Below are positions 1-8,768 of a stretch of DNA of 15,637 bases, in pieces. Numbering within the stretch: the first letter of the stretch is position 1; each line of letters starts with the position of its first letter. The notes under the pieces were generated by a model. That model had not been told where the DNA came from. It worked only from the letters and a program-made list of their open reading frames with translations, and did no database searches. Made by a program: the position numbers and the translations under genes. Source of the DNA: Proteobacteria bacterium SG_bin5 (GTDB lineage Bacteria; Pseudomonadota; Alphaproteobacteria; Sphingomonadales; Sphingomonadaceae); the NCBI GenBank assembly GCA_002083475.1, contig LWDI01000100.1:1-15637 (forward strand). Reading direction: 5' to 3'.

Positions 1-101
1 CGGCCTTCCCAGCGCAATCCAGGGCATTGCCAGTTATAGATCTAGACCCTAGCGCACCGCCGGGCGCGCCCGCGGGCCGCGGGCGTCGGACGGGGGGCAG
101 C
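1..101. other. Window edge and leader of asnB
   Basis: This is the short stretch before the amidotransferase. Two plus-strand frames close here, at a TAG ending at 39 and a TAG ending at 52, so the tail of an upstream plus-strand gene could finish here. Too little is visible to name one. The asnB frame stays open back through this stretch to a TTG at 27, but the residues before the conserved MCGIAG are low-complexity Pro/Gly/Arg and are probably not translated. A G-rich Shine-Dalgarno-like run lies at 92-97, four bases before the ATG at 102. I see no clear promoter. Confidence 0.4.
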
Positions 102-2069
102 ATGTGCGGCATCGCGGGATTGATCGGGCGCGCCGCACCGGTGACGCGGGAACGCATCGCCGCGATGATCGCGCCGCTCACCCCGCGCGGCCCCGATCAT
201 GGCGGCGTGTGGATCGCCCCGGATGGCGCGATCGGCCTGGGGCACCGCCGGCTTGCGATCATCGATCTGTCGCCGGCGGGCCATCAGCCGATGCACTCGG
301 CGTGCGGACGCTTCACCATCGTCTACAATGGCGAAATCTATAATTTCGCCGAGCTGCGCGCGCGGCTCGAGGCGGAGGGCGGCGCGCCCGGCTGGCGCGG
401 CCATTCGGATACCGAAGTGCTGCTCGCCGCCATCCGCGCCTGGGGCCTCGCCGCGACGCTCGAGCGCGCGGCGGGCATGTTCGCGCTCGCGCTATGGGAT
501 GGCGAGGCGCGCGCGCTGTCGCTCGCGCGCGATCGCTTCGGTGAGAAGCCGCTTTATTATGGCTGGACGGCGGCGGGGTTCGCCTTCGCCTCGACGCTTG
601 CGCCGCTGCGGACGCTGCCGGGCTTCGACAATCCGATCGAGCCGCGCGCGCTCGCCGCGCTGATGGCGCGCGCTTATGTGCCCGCGCCACTCTCGATCTT
701 CACGCGCGTCTACAAATTGCCGCCGGGGACGATCCTGCGCATGCCGCTCGCCGCCGCCGCCCAGCCGCTCGCGGCGCCGCCCGCGACGGGCGAGACGATC
801 GGCGGCGTCACGCTCGAACGTTGGTTCGATCATGGCGCGCAGCTGTTGGCGGGCGCGGCGGACCCGATCGTCGACGAGGCCGAGGCGCTCGCGGCGCTCG
901 ACCAAGCGCTCGGCGCCGCCGTCGCGCGGCAACTCGTGGCCGATGTCCCGGTCGGCACCTTTCTTTCGGGCGGAATCGACAGTTCGCTCGTCACCGCGCT
1001 CGCCCAGCGCGCGCGCGCGCGGCCGGTCAAGACCTTCACCATCGGTTTCGCCGAAAGCGACTTCGACGAGGCGGTTCACGCCAAGAAAGTGGCGGCGGCG
1101 CTCGGCACCGAGCATCGCGAGCTCTATGTCCGCCCGAGCGACGCGCTCGCGATCGTCCCCGCGCTGCCGCGCTTTTACGACGAACCCTTCGCCGATAGCT
1201 CGCAACTGCCGACGCATCTCGTCGCGAAACTGGCGCGCGGCGAGGTCAGCGTCGCGCTGTCGGGCGATGGCGGCGACGAATTGTTCGGCGGCTATAACCG
1301 TCATCAGCAAATCCCCCGGCTGTGGCGACGGATGCGTCGCCTGCCCGCGCCCGCGCGCGCGGCGCTGCTCGGCGCGGCGGCGATGCTGCCCCCGGGCCTA
1401 TGGGATATGGCGGCGCGCGCGAGCGGCCGGCGCCAATCGCGCCAATTCGGCGCCAACGCCCGGCGCGGCCTGCGGATCATGGCGGGGGCGCCGAGCTTCG
1501 ACGCGCTGCTCGACCGCTTCCTCGACGATTGGGCGGACCAGGGCGCGCCGCTGGTGCTCGACACGCCCCGCCCCGCGCCGCTCGGCGCCGATCCGCGCCT
1601 CGCCGGGCTGCCGCTCGAACGCGCGATGATGCATGTCGACGCAACGACCTATTTGCCCGACGACATTCTCTGCAAGGTCGATCGCGCGGCGATGGCGGTG
1701 GGCCTCGAAACCCGCGTCCCCTTTCTCGATCCCGGGGTCGCCGCCGTCGCCGCGCGCATCGCCCCCGCGCTTAACTTCGCGGGCGGGGGCGGCAAGGCGA
1801 TCCTCAAGACCTTGCTTTACACTTATGTCCCCCGCGCGCTGGTCGATCGGCCCAAGGCGGGCTTCGCGGTGCCGCTCGGCGATTGGCTGCGCGGGCCGCT
1901 GCGCGATTGGGCCGAGGATTTGCTCGCCCCCCAAGCGCTCGCCGCCGAGCCCTTGTTCGCGCCCCAGGCGATCCGCGCGCGCTGGGCAGCGCATCTCGCC
2001 GGGCGCGAGGAAGCGACGCAACCCTTGTGGAGCGTGCTGATGTACCAGGCCTGGCGCCGCACGGGGTAG
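102..2069 (+). CDS. asnB: Asparagine synthase (glutamine-hydrolysing), AsnB-type amidotransferase
   Basis: This 655-residue protein has the two-domain AsnB layout. The N-terminal class II glutaminase domain begins MCGIAG, so Cys2 becomes the nucleophile once Met is removed. It also has RGPDHGG (29-35) and NGEIYNF (76-82). The C-terminal synthetase domain has the pyrophosphate loop SGGIDSS (289-295) and the downstream LSGDGGDELFGGY block. The family makes asparagine from aspartate, ATP and glutamine, in the cytoplasm. Homologues in polysaccharide loci can instead amidate uronic acids, as proposed for WbpS in Pseudomonas O-antigen. The ATG at 102 is chosen because Cys2 must be N-terminal and a G-run precedes it; an in-frame TTG at 27 is rejected. 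It stands alone on the plus strand and converges on the broken fkbM gene. The window encodes a UDP-HexNAc dehydrogenase, so an amidated uronic acid is plausible but unproven. The lasso-peptide cyclases are related, but I see no precursor or leader peptidase here. Confidence 0.93.
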   Translation: MCGIAGLIGRAAPVTRERIAAMIAPLTPRGPDHGGVWIAPDGAIGLGHRRLAIIDLSPAGHQPMHSACGRFTIVYNGEIYNFAELRARLEAEGGAPGWRGHSDTEVLLAAIRAWGLAATLERAAGMFALALWDGEARALSLARDRFGEKPLYYGWTAAGFAFASTLAPLRTLPGFDNPIEPRALAALMARAYVPAPLSIFTRVYKLPPGTILRMPLAAAAQPLAAPPATGETIGGVTLERWFDHGAQLLAGAADPIVDEAEALAALDQALGAAVARQLVADVPVGTFLSGGIDSSLVTALAQRARARPVKTFTIGFAESDFDEAVHAKKVAAALGTEHRELYVRPSDALAIVPALPRFYDEPFADSSQLPTHLVAKLARGEVSVALSGDGGDELFGGYNRHQQIPRLWRRMRRLPAPARAALLGAAAMLPPGLWDMAARASGRRQSRQFGANARRGLRIMAGAPSFDALLDRFLDDWADQGAPLVLDTPRPAPLGADPRLAGLPLERAMMHVDATTYLPDDILCKVDRAAMAVGLETRVPFLDPGVAAVAARIAPALNFAGGGGKAILKTLLYTYVPRALVDRPKAGFAVPLGDWLRGPLRDWAEDLLAPQALAAEPLFAPQAIRARWAAHLAGREEATQPLWSVLMYQAWRRTG

Positions 2070-2090
2070 GGATGAACCCCCCTGGTTCCC
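2069..2090. terminator. Weak stem-loop between convergent asnB and fkbM
   Basis: GGG and AACC (2069-2071 and 2075-2078) can pair with GGTT and CCC (2084-2090) across a five-base loop. This leaves a three-base bulge on the left arm. The position, right at the asnB stop and about ten bases from the convergent fkbM stop, suits a shared terminator. There is no T-run on either side, so this is at best a weak or factor-dependent site. Confidence 0.22.
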
Positions 2091-2100
2091 GCGCCCGATA

Positions 2101-2666
2101 TCAACGCGCCGTCGCTCGTTTGACGAAATAATGGTCGTCGCCAATCACCTCGGCGATCTCATAGCCGAGCGCCCGCAGCGAAGCGATGACCCCATCTCTT
2201 TCGCGATCGAACAATTCAATCTGCAACCGGCAGATATTCGATCTCAGGAAGCGGTTCATGCCGGCAATCACGTCCACCGTATGCCCCTCGACGTCGATTT
2301 TGATGAACGCGCGCGCATCGACAATTTTGTGAAATGGCGCCACATCGTCGAAACGTTCGACGGTGATCGATTGCGTTTCCTGGAAGATATCGGATGGCAA
2401 TCCCGTCGCCGTCACGTCGAACCGCGAGGTGCCGGTATTTTTCGGCGCGATATGGATCGTCTCGATGCCTTTTTCGCTGCCGAGAGCGAAAGGGAAAACG
2501 GTGATGCGATCCCAAGCTCTGTTCGCGAAAATAAATCATCGGCCAGAACGTGCTTATCGACCCAATTTTCGGGATCGAGAAGAAACCAGCCACCGAACCG
2601 CCGCACCAGCGCGGGGAATTTTTTTCGTCCGGCGAGGCGCCATTTCAGGCTCTTCAGCAAATCCAT
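2101..2666 (-). pseudogene. FkbM-family methyltransferase, broken by internal deletion and frameshift
   Basis: Two pieces of one FkbM-type SAM-dependent O-methyltransferase lie in different frames. The N-terminal piece starts at the ATG at 2666 (preceded by GAGAAG) and reads MDLLKSLKWRLAGRKK, then FLLDPENWVDKHVLADD, typical of the FkbM N-terminus. After about base 2540 this frame becomes nonsense. A second frame, opening just after a TGA at 2538-2536, reads FANRAWDRITVFPFALG and continues through FIKIDVEGHTVDVIAGM to a TGA at 2101; this is the classic FkbM C-terminal half. What should lie between them, roughly 60 residues with the DIGAN-type glycine-rich SAM loop and the FEP motif, is absent. 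The gene therefore looks inactivated by an internal deletion that also shifted the frame. It is the last gene of the leftward set and is visibly less GC-rich than its neighbours, which may mean separate acquisition. Each fragment has alternative GTG starts (2687 and 2415), but neither would make a working enzyme. Confidence 0.85.
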
Positions 2667-2733
2667 GCGATCTTCTCGGTGAACCACGTGATCGCCGGTC
2701 GGGCGAAATGATCGGGCGATGACACGATATCGT

Positions 2734-3705
2734 CTAGCGAAGGCCTAGCATCCATCGCAACGGCGCGGTGAGATCCTCATAATATCTTGGCGGAAGGACC
2801 GAAAAAACCGCGCGGGCGAGCGGCGATCCCGCGCGCGCGCCGCGACCGGCTTGCGCCTGAGCGAGCGCCAAATAGCGATCGCCCAGATCGCGCGCGCGCA
2901 GCCGATAGCATGAGCGCGCGATGCCGAACAGCCATCTGCCGGCGGCGCGGCGACAGCGGCACAGCGCTTCGCCTTCGAGAACCGCGGGACAAGCGTCGAG
3001 CAGTTCCGCGGCCAGGGGCAGCAGCCGCGCATAGCCGTCGACCGCCGCCGCGCCGCGCGCGGTCGAAAGCCTCGGCGCGGCGTGGAGGCGCACATGGACG
3101 ACGACGGCGTCGATCGCGACGAAGCGCGCGCCGGCGAGCGCCAACCGCGCGTTGAAGACATAATCCTCGCCCATCGTGAGCGACGGAAATCCCCCGACCC
3201 GCTCGGCAGCGGCTTTGCTGTAGAGACAGAGACAAGCCGATGTAAAGCCCGAGAACAAGACGCTTGCATCGACGATCTCGCCGGTGGCGATCGGCGCGAA
3301 ATTATACATATTCGATCGGCTGAGTTGGGCGGGGTCGGTCGGCGAGAAGGTCGCGCATCGCCCCACCAAGACGTCCGTCGGGCGATCGAGCGGCAGGGCT
3401 TTTTTGAACGCGGCCAGACCGCCGGGGGCGCTGAGATCGTCCGAGTCGAGGAACGTCACATAAGCACCCCGCGCCGCCCGCAGGCCGGCGTTGCGCGCCG
3501 CCGCCACCCCGGCGTTCGCCTGGGTGATCAGCGTGATCGGCAGACCGCGCGCCCGCAAATAATCGCTCGTTCCATCGGTCGAGCCATCGTCGACCACGAT
3601 GATTTCGATGTCCGCCAACCCTTGGTCGAGCACGCTCAGGATCGCCGCCTCCACCAAGGCGCGCCGATCATGGGTCGGGATGATGACCGAGATTTGAGGA
3701 GTCAT
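2734..3705 (-). CDS. Family 2 glycosyltransferase
   Basis: This 323-residue GT-A fold enzyme is expected to transfer a sugar from a nucleotide donor to a lipid-linked oligosaccharide at the inner face of the membrane. It opens with ISVIIPTHDRR. It then has VVDDGSTDGT (37-46), the metal-binding DSDD (87-90) and the MGED acceptor-side motif around E180-D181, which is the expected place for the catalytic base. The C-terminal 120 residues are helical and Arg/Ala-rich without a clear membrane segment. The ATG at 3705 is preferred over an upstream start at 3753. GGGAGG sits just before it, and the extra 16 residues are not family-like. The gene is separated by 105 bases from the ABC gene upstream and by 67 bases from the fkbM remnant downstream, so it is not translationally coupled. 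Donor and acceptor cannot be read from the sequence. Confidence 0.9.
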   Translation of the reverse strand: MTPQISVIIPTHDRRALVEAAILSVLDQGLADIEIIVVDDGSTDGTSDYLRARGLPITLITQANAGVAAARNAGLRAARGAYVTFLDSDDLSAPGGLAAFKKALPLDRPTDVLVGRCATFSPTDPAQLSRSNMYNFAPIATGEIVDASVLFSGFTSACLCLYSKAAAERVGGFPSLTMGEDYVFNARLALAGARFVAIDAVVVHVRLHAAPRLSTARGAAAVDGYARLLPLAAELLDACPAVLEGEALCRCRRAAGRWLFGIARSCYRLRARDLGDRYLALAQAQAGRGARAGSPLARAVFSVLPPRYYEDLTAPLRWMLGLR

Positions 3706-3810
3706 GCTCGCCTCCCACCCGATCCCCGAGCCAAGGGCGCCGCCCATCGCCACCGACTCGAACCCATCGAACGAGGCGAGACGTTTTGCATCATGCGCGC
3801 TTCGCGGCCC
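3706..3810. other. Spacer between ABC exporter and GT2 genes
   Basis: This 105-base spacer has no supported gene. The GT2 frame remains open for part of it (to an alternative start at 3753), but without family similarity. I see no convincing promoter or terminator hairpin. It contains the GGGAGG ribosome-binding site of the GT2 gene on the minus strand. Confidence 0.5.
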
Positions 3811-5601
<1,791 letters not shown>

Positions 5602-5680
5602 GAACCCTCTCCGAAACGGCGATAGGCCGCCTCTGCTGGCAGGGACGGGCCGGTTCCCGCCGCGCCGGTTGCCCCGCGCC
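5602..5680. other. Spacer between nucleotidyltransferase and ABC genes
   Basis: This 79-base gap marks the end of the tightly overlapping seven-gene block. Apart from the GGAGAGGG ribosome-binding site of the ABC gene next to its GTG start, I see nothing convincing in it. No strong hairpin followed by T residues is visible, so read-through into the ABC gene is likely. Confidence 0.45.
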
Positions 5681-6421
5681 TCATAGCCAGCGTTCGACGC
5701 CCACGAGATCGGCGAGCTGGTTGAAGCTCACCAGATCGGCCTCGGTGCCGATCGCGAAGGCCTCCACGCTCAGCCCGCGCGCGGCGAGGTGCGCGACGAG
5801 GTAGAGGAAACCATGTTCGCCGGTGCGCGCGCCATATTTGCCGGCGAGTTCCTCGCGCAGCAACGCGAAGACGGGCGCCTTGCGGAACAGGAACAGGCCG
5901 ATGTCGCGCTCGCCCGGCGCGGGGATCGCGCCCGCCTCGCGCGTTTCGACGAGCCCGGTCACGCGGCCGTCGCCGTCGCGCGCGACCACCGTATAGGCGG
6001 CGTCGACATGCCGCGAGACGAAGGAGAAATCATGCCCGCCCCGGCGGTGCGCGGCGATCAGCTCCGAAAGCGTCGCCGGCTGGAGCAAGGGGATGTCGCC
6101 CCACACCAGCAGCACCTCGTCGGCGGCGGCGAAGGCCGGGCTTTGCTCGAAGCAGAGCACCGCATGGCCCATCCCGCGCGGTTCGTCCTGCACCACGAGA
6201 TGCGCTGGCCGCCCCGCCGCCGCCAATGCCTGGGCGATGCGCGGCGCGCCGTCGGGACTGGCGACGACGGTCGGACAAGGGTCGATCGGCGCGAGCCCGC
6301 GCAGCAGCCGCACGAGGATCGGCACCCCGCCCACCGGATAAAGCGTTTTGGGATAAGCGAGCCCGGCGCGGGTACCACGCCCGGCGGCGGCGACGAGCGC
6401 GGCGATCCGGGGCTCAGCCAT
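5681..6421 (-). CDS. GlmU-like nucleotidyltransferase (NTP transferase domain only)
   Basis: This 246-residue cytoplasmic enzyme matches the pyrophosphorylase domain that joins an NTP to a phosphorylated small molecule, usually a sugar-1-phosphate. The nucleotide-binding signature is AAAGRGTR (11-18), followed by PKTLYPVGG (24-32) with Lys25. PRGMGHAVLCFEQ (81-93) resembles the GlmU segment GTGHAV. VLLVWGDIPLL carries the metal-binding Asp109. The left-handed beta-helix acetyltransferase domain of GlmU is absent, so this is not a housekeeping GlmU. The ATG at 6421 overlaps the stop of the GT2 gene by 8 bases and follows AAGGA. The real substrate is unknown: a sugar-1-phosphate specific to this polysaccharide is the default. 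A phospho-acid partner to the CofD-like protein encoded upstream in the same operon (as CofC serves CofD) is the more unusual option. Confidence 0.85.
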   Translation of the reverse strand: MAEPRIAALVAAAGRGTRAGLAYPKTLYPVGGVPILVRLLRGLAPIDPCPTVVASPDGAPRIAQALAAAGRPAHLVVQDEPRGMGHAVLCFEQSPAFAAADEVLLVWGDIPLLQPATLSELIAAHRRGGHDFSFVSRHVDAAYTVVARDGDGRVTGLVETREAGAIPAPGERDIGLFLFRKAPVFALLREELAGKYGARTGEHGFLYLVAHLAARGLSVEAFAIGTEADLVSFNQLADLVGVERWL

Positions 6422-7316
6422 CGAAATCCTTTCCGATCTCGCCGCGCAGCCCCCGCGCCACCGCGCGCGCCAGCAGCGGCAGGTTGCGCCCCGCGACATA
6501 AGAGAGCGCCGGCCCCAACCCGTTGCGCCGCGCCACCCGCGCGATCACCACCCCGATCGCGAGTCCATGCCGCAGCCAGGCCTGGCGCATGTGCCGCGTG
6601 TTCAGGATCAGCGTGTTCTTGACGTAATAATAGACCTTGATCGGGCTATAGGGCCGCGCCGAGACGTCCGGATGGCGGTGGAGCGCCGCCAGCACCGAAA
6701 TCACCGCGCCGCGCGCGCGCAAGCGAAAGAAGAAATCGACCTCGTCGCCGAACATGAACCAAGCCGGGTTCACATTGCCGACCGCGCGCACCGTGGCGAG
6801 ATCGATCAGCGCGCCGTTGAACAGATGCGCGAAAGGATAAGTCCCGCCGGGCGCGTGGCGCGCGAGCTGATCGCGCCGCGCGAGCTTGCGCGGCCAGCGC
6901 AGCAGCACCGGATCGCCATGGGCGTCGAGCAGCGGGAAAGGGAAGACGAAGCGCTCGGGATCCTCCTCGCGAACCACGATCGACGAGGCACAGGCGACGC
7001 CGGGCGCCAGCGCGCGTTCGAGCAAGCCGAGCGCGGCGGCATCGGGAAAGCCGTCGTCGTCCATCAGCCAGATCGCGTCATAATCGCCGGCGAGCGCCTG
7101 CTCGATCGCGCGCGCCCAGCCGCCCGCCGAGCCGAGATTGTCTTGGCGGATGACCTCGACCGGGCGCGCGGCGAGCATCTCCGTGGTGCCGTCGCTGCTG
7201 GCATTGTCGATCACCAGCACCGTGTCGGGCGCGCGGGTCTGCGCCGCGAGCGCATCGAGGCAGCGCGCGAGCAGCACGCGGCGATTATGGGTGACGACGG
7301 CGGCGAGAATCTTCAT
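6414..7316 (-). CDS. Family 2 glycosyltransferase, galactofuranosyl/rhamnosyltransferase-like
   Basis: This 300-residue GT-A enzyme begins MKILAAVVTHNRR. It has VIDNASSDGT (35-44), NLGSAGGWARA (60-70), the metal-binding DDD (86-88) in WLMDDDGFPD, and FGDEVDFFFR with D191-E192 near the expected catalytic base. The NLG-GG-ARA and WLMDDD combination is typical of the GT2 group that contains GlfT-type galactofuranosyl and some rhamnosyl transferases. This suggests, but does not prove, the donor. It probably acts at the cytoplasmic membrane face on a lipid-linked acceptor. The ATG at 7316 overlaps the upstream stop as ATGA (4 bases). A long upstream in-frame extension to 7502 only shadows the preceding gene and is rejected. 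Its 3' end overlaps the nucleotidyltransferase start by 8 bases. Confidence 0.9.
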   Translation of the reverse strand: MKILAAVVTHNRRVLLARCLDALAAQTRAPDTVLVIDNASSDGTTEMLAARPVEVIRQDNLGSAGGWARAIEQALAGDYDAIWLMDDDGFPDAAALGLLERALAPGVACASSIVVREEDPERFVFPFPLLDAHGDPVLLRWPRKLARRDQLARHAPGGTYPFAHLFNGALIDLATVRAVGNVNPAWFMFGDEVDFFFRLRARGAVISVLAALHRHPDVSARPYSPIKVYYYVKNTLILNTRHMRQAWLRHGLAIGVVIARVARRNGLGPALSYVAGRNLPLLARAVARGLRGEIGKDFDG

Positions 7317-8146
7317 GGCGCGCGGGGGTCCCGCGCCGTGAAGCGACGGTGGCGCACCGAATAGCGCGACCGGCCGAGCGCGAGCCCGGCAAGCAGCCCG
7401 GCGTTGCGCAGCCACCGCGCGACGGCGAGCCCACGCAGCCGCGCGCGCAGGCTCGGCTTGGCCTGGGGCGCGGCGAGCGGCGATGGCGCCGCGCCGCGCC
7501 AATCATTCGCGTAGAAAGGCTGTTGCACGCTCAGCCGCGCCACCTCGGCGCGCTTGCGCGTGGTGGCGAGCAGGATCAGCGGTTCGATCGACACCACCTC
7601 GGTCCGCGCGCCCGGCGCGGGGGCCGGCACTTCCCACCAGCGCGTGGCATCGAGACTCGAGGCATGGAAGACGCGCGTCTCGGCGAAGCCGTTGCCGGGT
7701 GCGTAGAGCGTGTGGAGAAGATCGCTCGAAAATTGCCAAAAACCGTGGCCCGACAGATTGTTGACCGGCAGGATATGGGCGATCCGCCCGCCCGGGCGGG
7801 TGAGCGCGATACAGTTGCGAAACGCGGTCGCGACGTCGAAGACATGTTCGAGCGAGCCCGCGTCGATCACCGTATCGAAGCGATCGGGCAAATCGATCGG
7901 CGCGCCGAGATCGGCGATATGCGTCGCGCCTTCATAGGCCGACACGTCGAGCGAGGCGACCGAGCGCGCGCCCAGCGCCAGCAACAGCCATTCGCAATAG
8001 CGCGCCGCCGCGCCCGGGGGCGGCGTGAAGCCCAGCGCGCGCGCATCGAAATCGACGCACTGCCGCCCGATGGTGAGCACGTCGCCCAGCGGCGCTTCGC
8101 GCGCCAGCCGCGCGATCAGGTGGAAGGCGTGGCGGTCAATCCCCAA
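7313..8146 (-). CDS. Methyltransferase-like protein with degenerate SAM motif I
   Basis: This 277-residue protein has the later part of a class I (Rossmann) methyltransferase. FDTVIDAGSLEHVFD is a good motif II-like block, and ALTRPGGRIAHILP resembles the strand after it. The normal glycine-rich motif I (D-x-G-x-G) is not evident. In its place are VLTIGRQ near residue 24 and ASLDVS further on, so it may bind SAM in an unusual way, bind something else, or be inactive. The C-terminal 45 residues form a basic Arg/Ala-rich tail that could contact membrane or acceptor. The start is a TTG at 8146, with a strong GGAGG six bases upstream inside the HAD gene. It overlaps that gene by 11 bases, which implies translational coupling. 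The gene ends in an ATGA overlap with the GT2. Function in sugar modification is an inference from position. Confidence 0.75.
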   Translation of the reverse strand: MGIDRHAFHLIARLAREAPLGDVLTIGRQCVDFDARALGFTPPPGAAARYCEWLLLALGARSVASLDVSAYEGATHIADLGAPIDLPDRFDTVIDAGSLEHVFDVATAFRNCIALTRPGGRIAHILPVNNLSGHGFWQFSSDLLHTLYAPGNGFAETRVFHASSLDATRWWEVPAPAPGARTEVVSIEPLILLATTRKRAEVARLSVQQPFYANDWRGAAPSPLAAPQAKPSLRARLRGLAVARWLRNAGLLAGLALGRSRYSVRHRRFTARDPRAP

Positions 8147-8768
8147 GGCTCGCCTCCAGCGCCATCAGTCGTGGCAAATCGCGCGCGTCGATCCAGGCGA
8201 GCCCGGCGGCCTCGGCGGCGGCGAAGCCCACCGGCGAATCCTCGAACACGATCGCTTCCGCCGCCGCGACTCCCGCCAGCGCCAGCGCGCGACGAAAGCC
8301 TTCGGGATGCGGCTTGGCCTCGCGCACGTCGTCGCCGCAGACGAAGGGATCGAACCAGTCGTCCCAGCCCAAGCGCCCGAGCGCCAGCCGCACCGTGGCG
8401 CGCGATCCCGAGGTGACGAGCGCGAGCCGCACCGCGCCGCGCAAGCGGGCGAGCAGCGCGGCGGCGGCGGGCAGCGCGCGCAGCTCCTCGGCGATCAGCA
8501 CGCGGCCGCGCGCCTGTTTGGCGCGCACCAGCGCATCGAGTCGCGCCGCGTCGACCGCGATCCCCGCCGCGGCGAGCGCGTGGCGCATCGCCGCATCGGT
8601 GCGCAGCCCGGCGATCCGCGCATAATCGACCGCCACGCCGAGCGGCGCGAGCACTTCGGCGAAGGCGCGGGCGTGGAGCGGGGCGCTATCGACCAACGTT
8701 CCGTCGAAATCGAAAATCGCGAGCCGCTTGCCGCGCAGCCGCGTCGCGAGCGCCTGGGGCAGGCTCAC
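8136..8768 (-). CDS. HAD-superfamily phosphatase/phosphomutase (beta-phosphoglucomutase-like)
   Basis: This 210-residue cytoplasmic enzyme has all four HAD motifs. These are DFDGT with nucleophile Asp20 and acid/base Asp22, LVTSGS with Thr119-Ser120, Lys152 in AKPHPEGF, and FEDSPVG with Glu176-Asp177. A helical C1 cap lies between motifs I and II, as in phosphoglycolate phosphatase and beta-phosphoglucomutase. It would hydrolyse or move a phosphate on a small metabolite. Context points to a sugar phosphate or phospho-acid feeding the nucleotidyltransferase in the same operon. The start is a GTG at 8768 that overlaps the upstream CofD-like stop as GTGA (4 bases). Length and motifs are normal for the family. 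Whether it is a phosphatase or a mutase cannot be settled from motifs alone. Confidence 0.87.
   Translation of the reverse strand: MSLPQALATRLRGKRLAIFDFDGTLVDSAPLHARAFAEVLAPLGVAVDYARIAGLRTDAAMRHALAAAGIAVDAARLDALVRAKQARGRVLIAEELRALPAAAALLARLRGAVRLALVTSGSRATVRLALGRLGWDDWFDPFVCGDDVREAKPHPEGFRRALALAGVAAAEAIVFEDSPVGFAAAEAAGLAWIDARDLPRLMALEASLGD

Noticed and set aside
102..2069. AsnB as a lasso-peptide cyclase, paired with the HPr-kinase-like gene
   Set aside because: The two genes are about 13 kb apart with glycan genes between. No precursor peptide, leader peptidase or recognition protein is visible. The N-terminal glutaminase domain is complete and normal.
2131..2682. A 183-codon plus-strand open frame over the fkbM remnant
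   Set aside because: The minus strand carries clear FkbM sequence in two pieces, while the plus-strand product has no recognisable family and exists only because of codon bias on the other strand.
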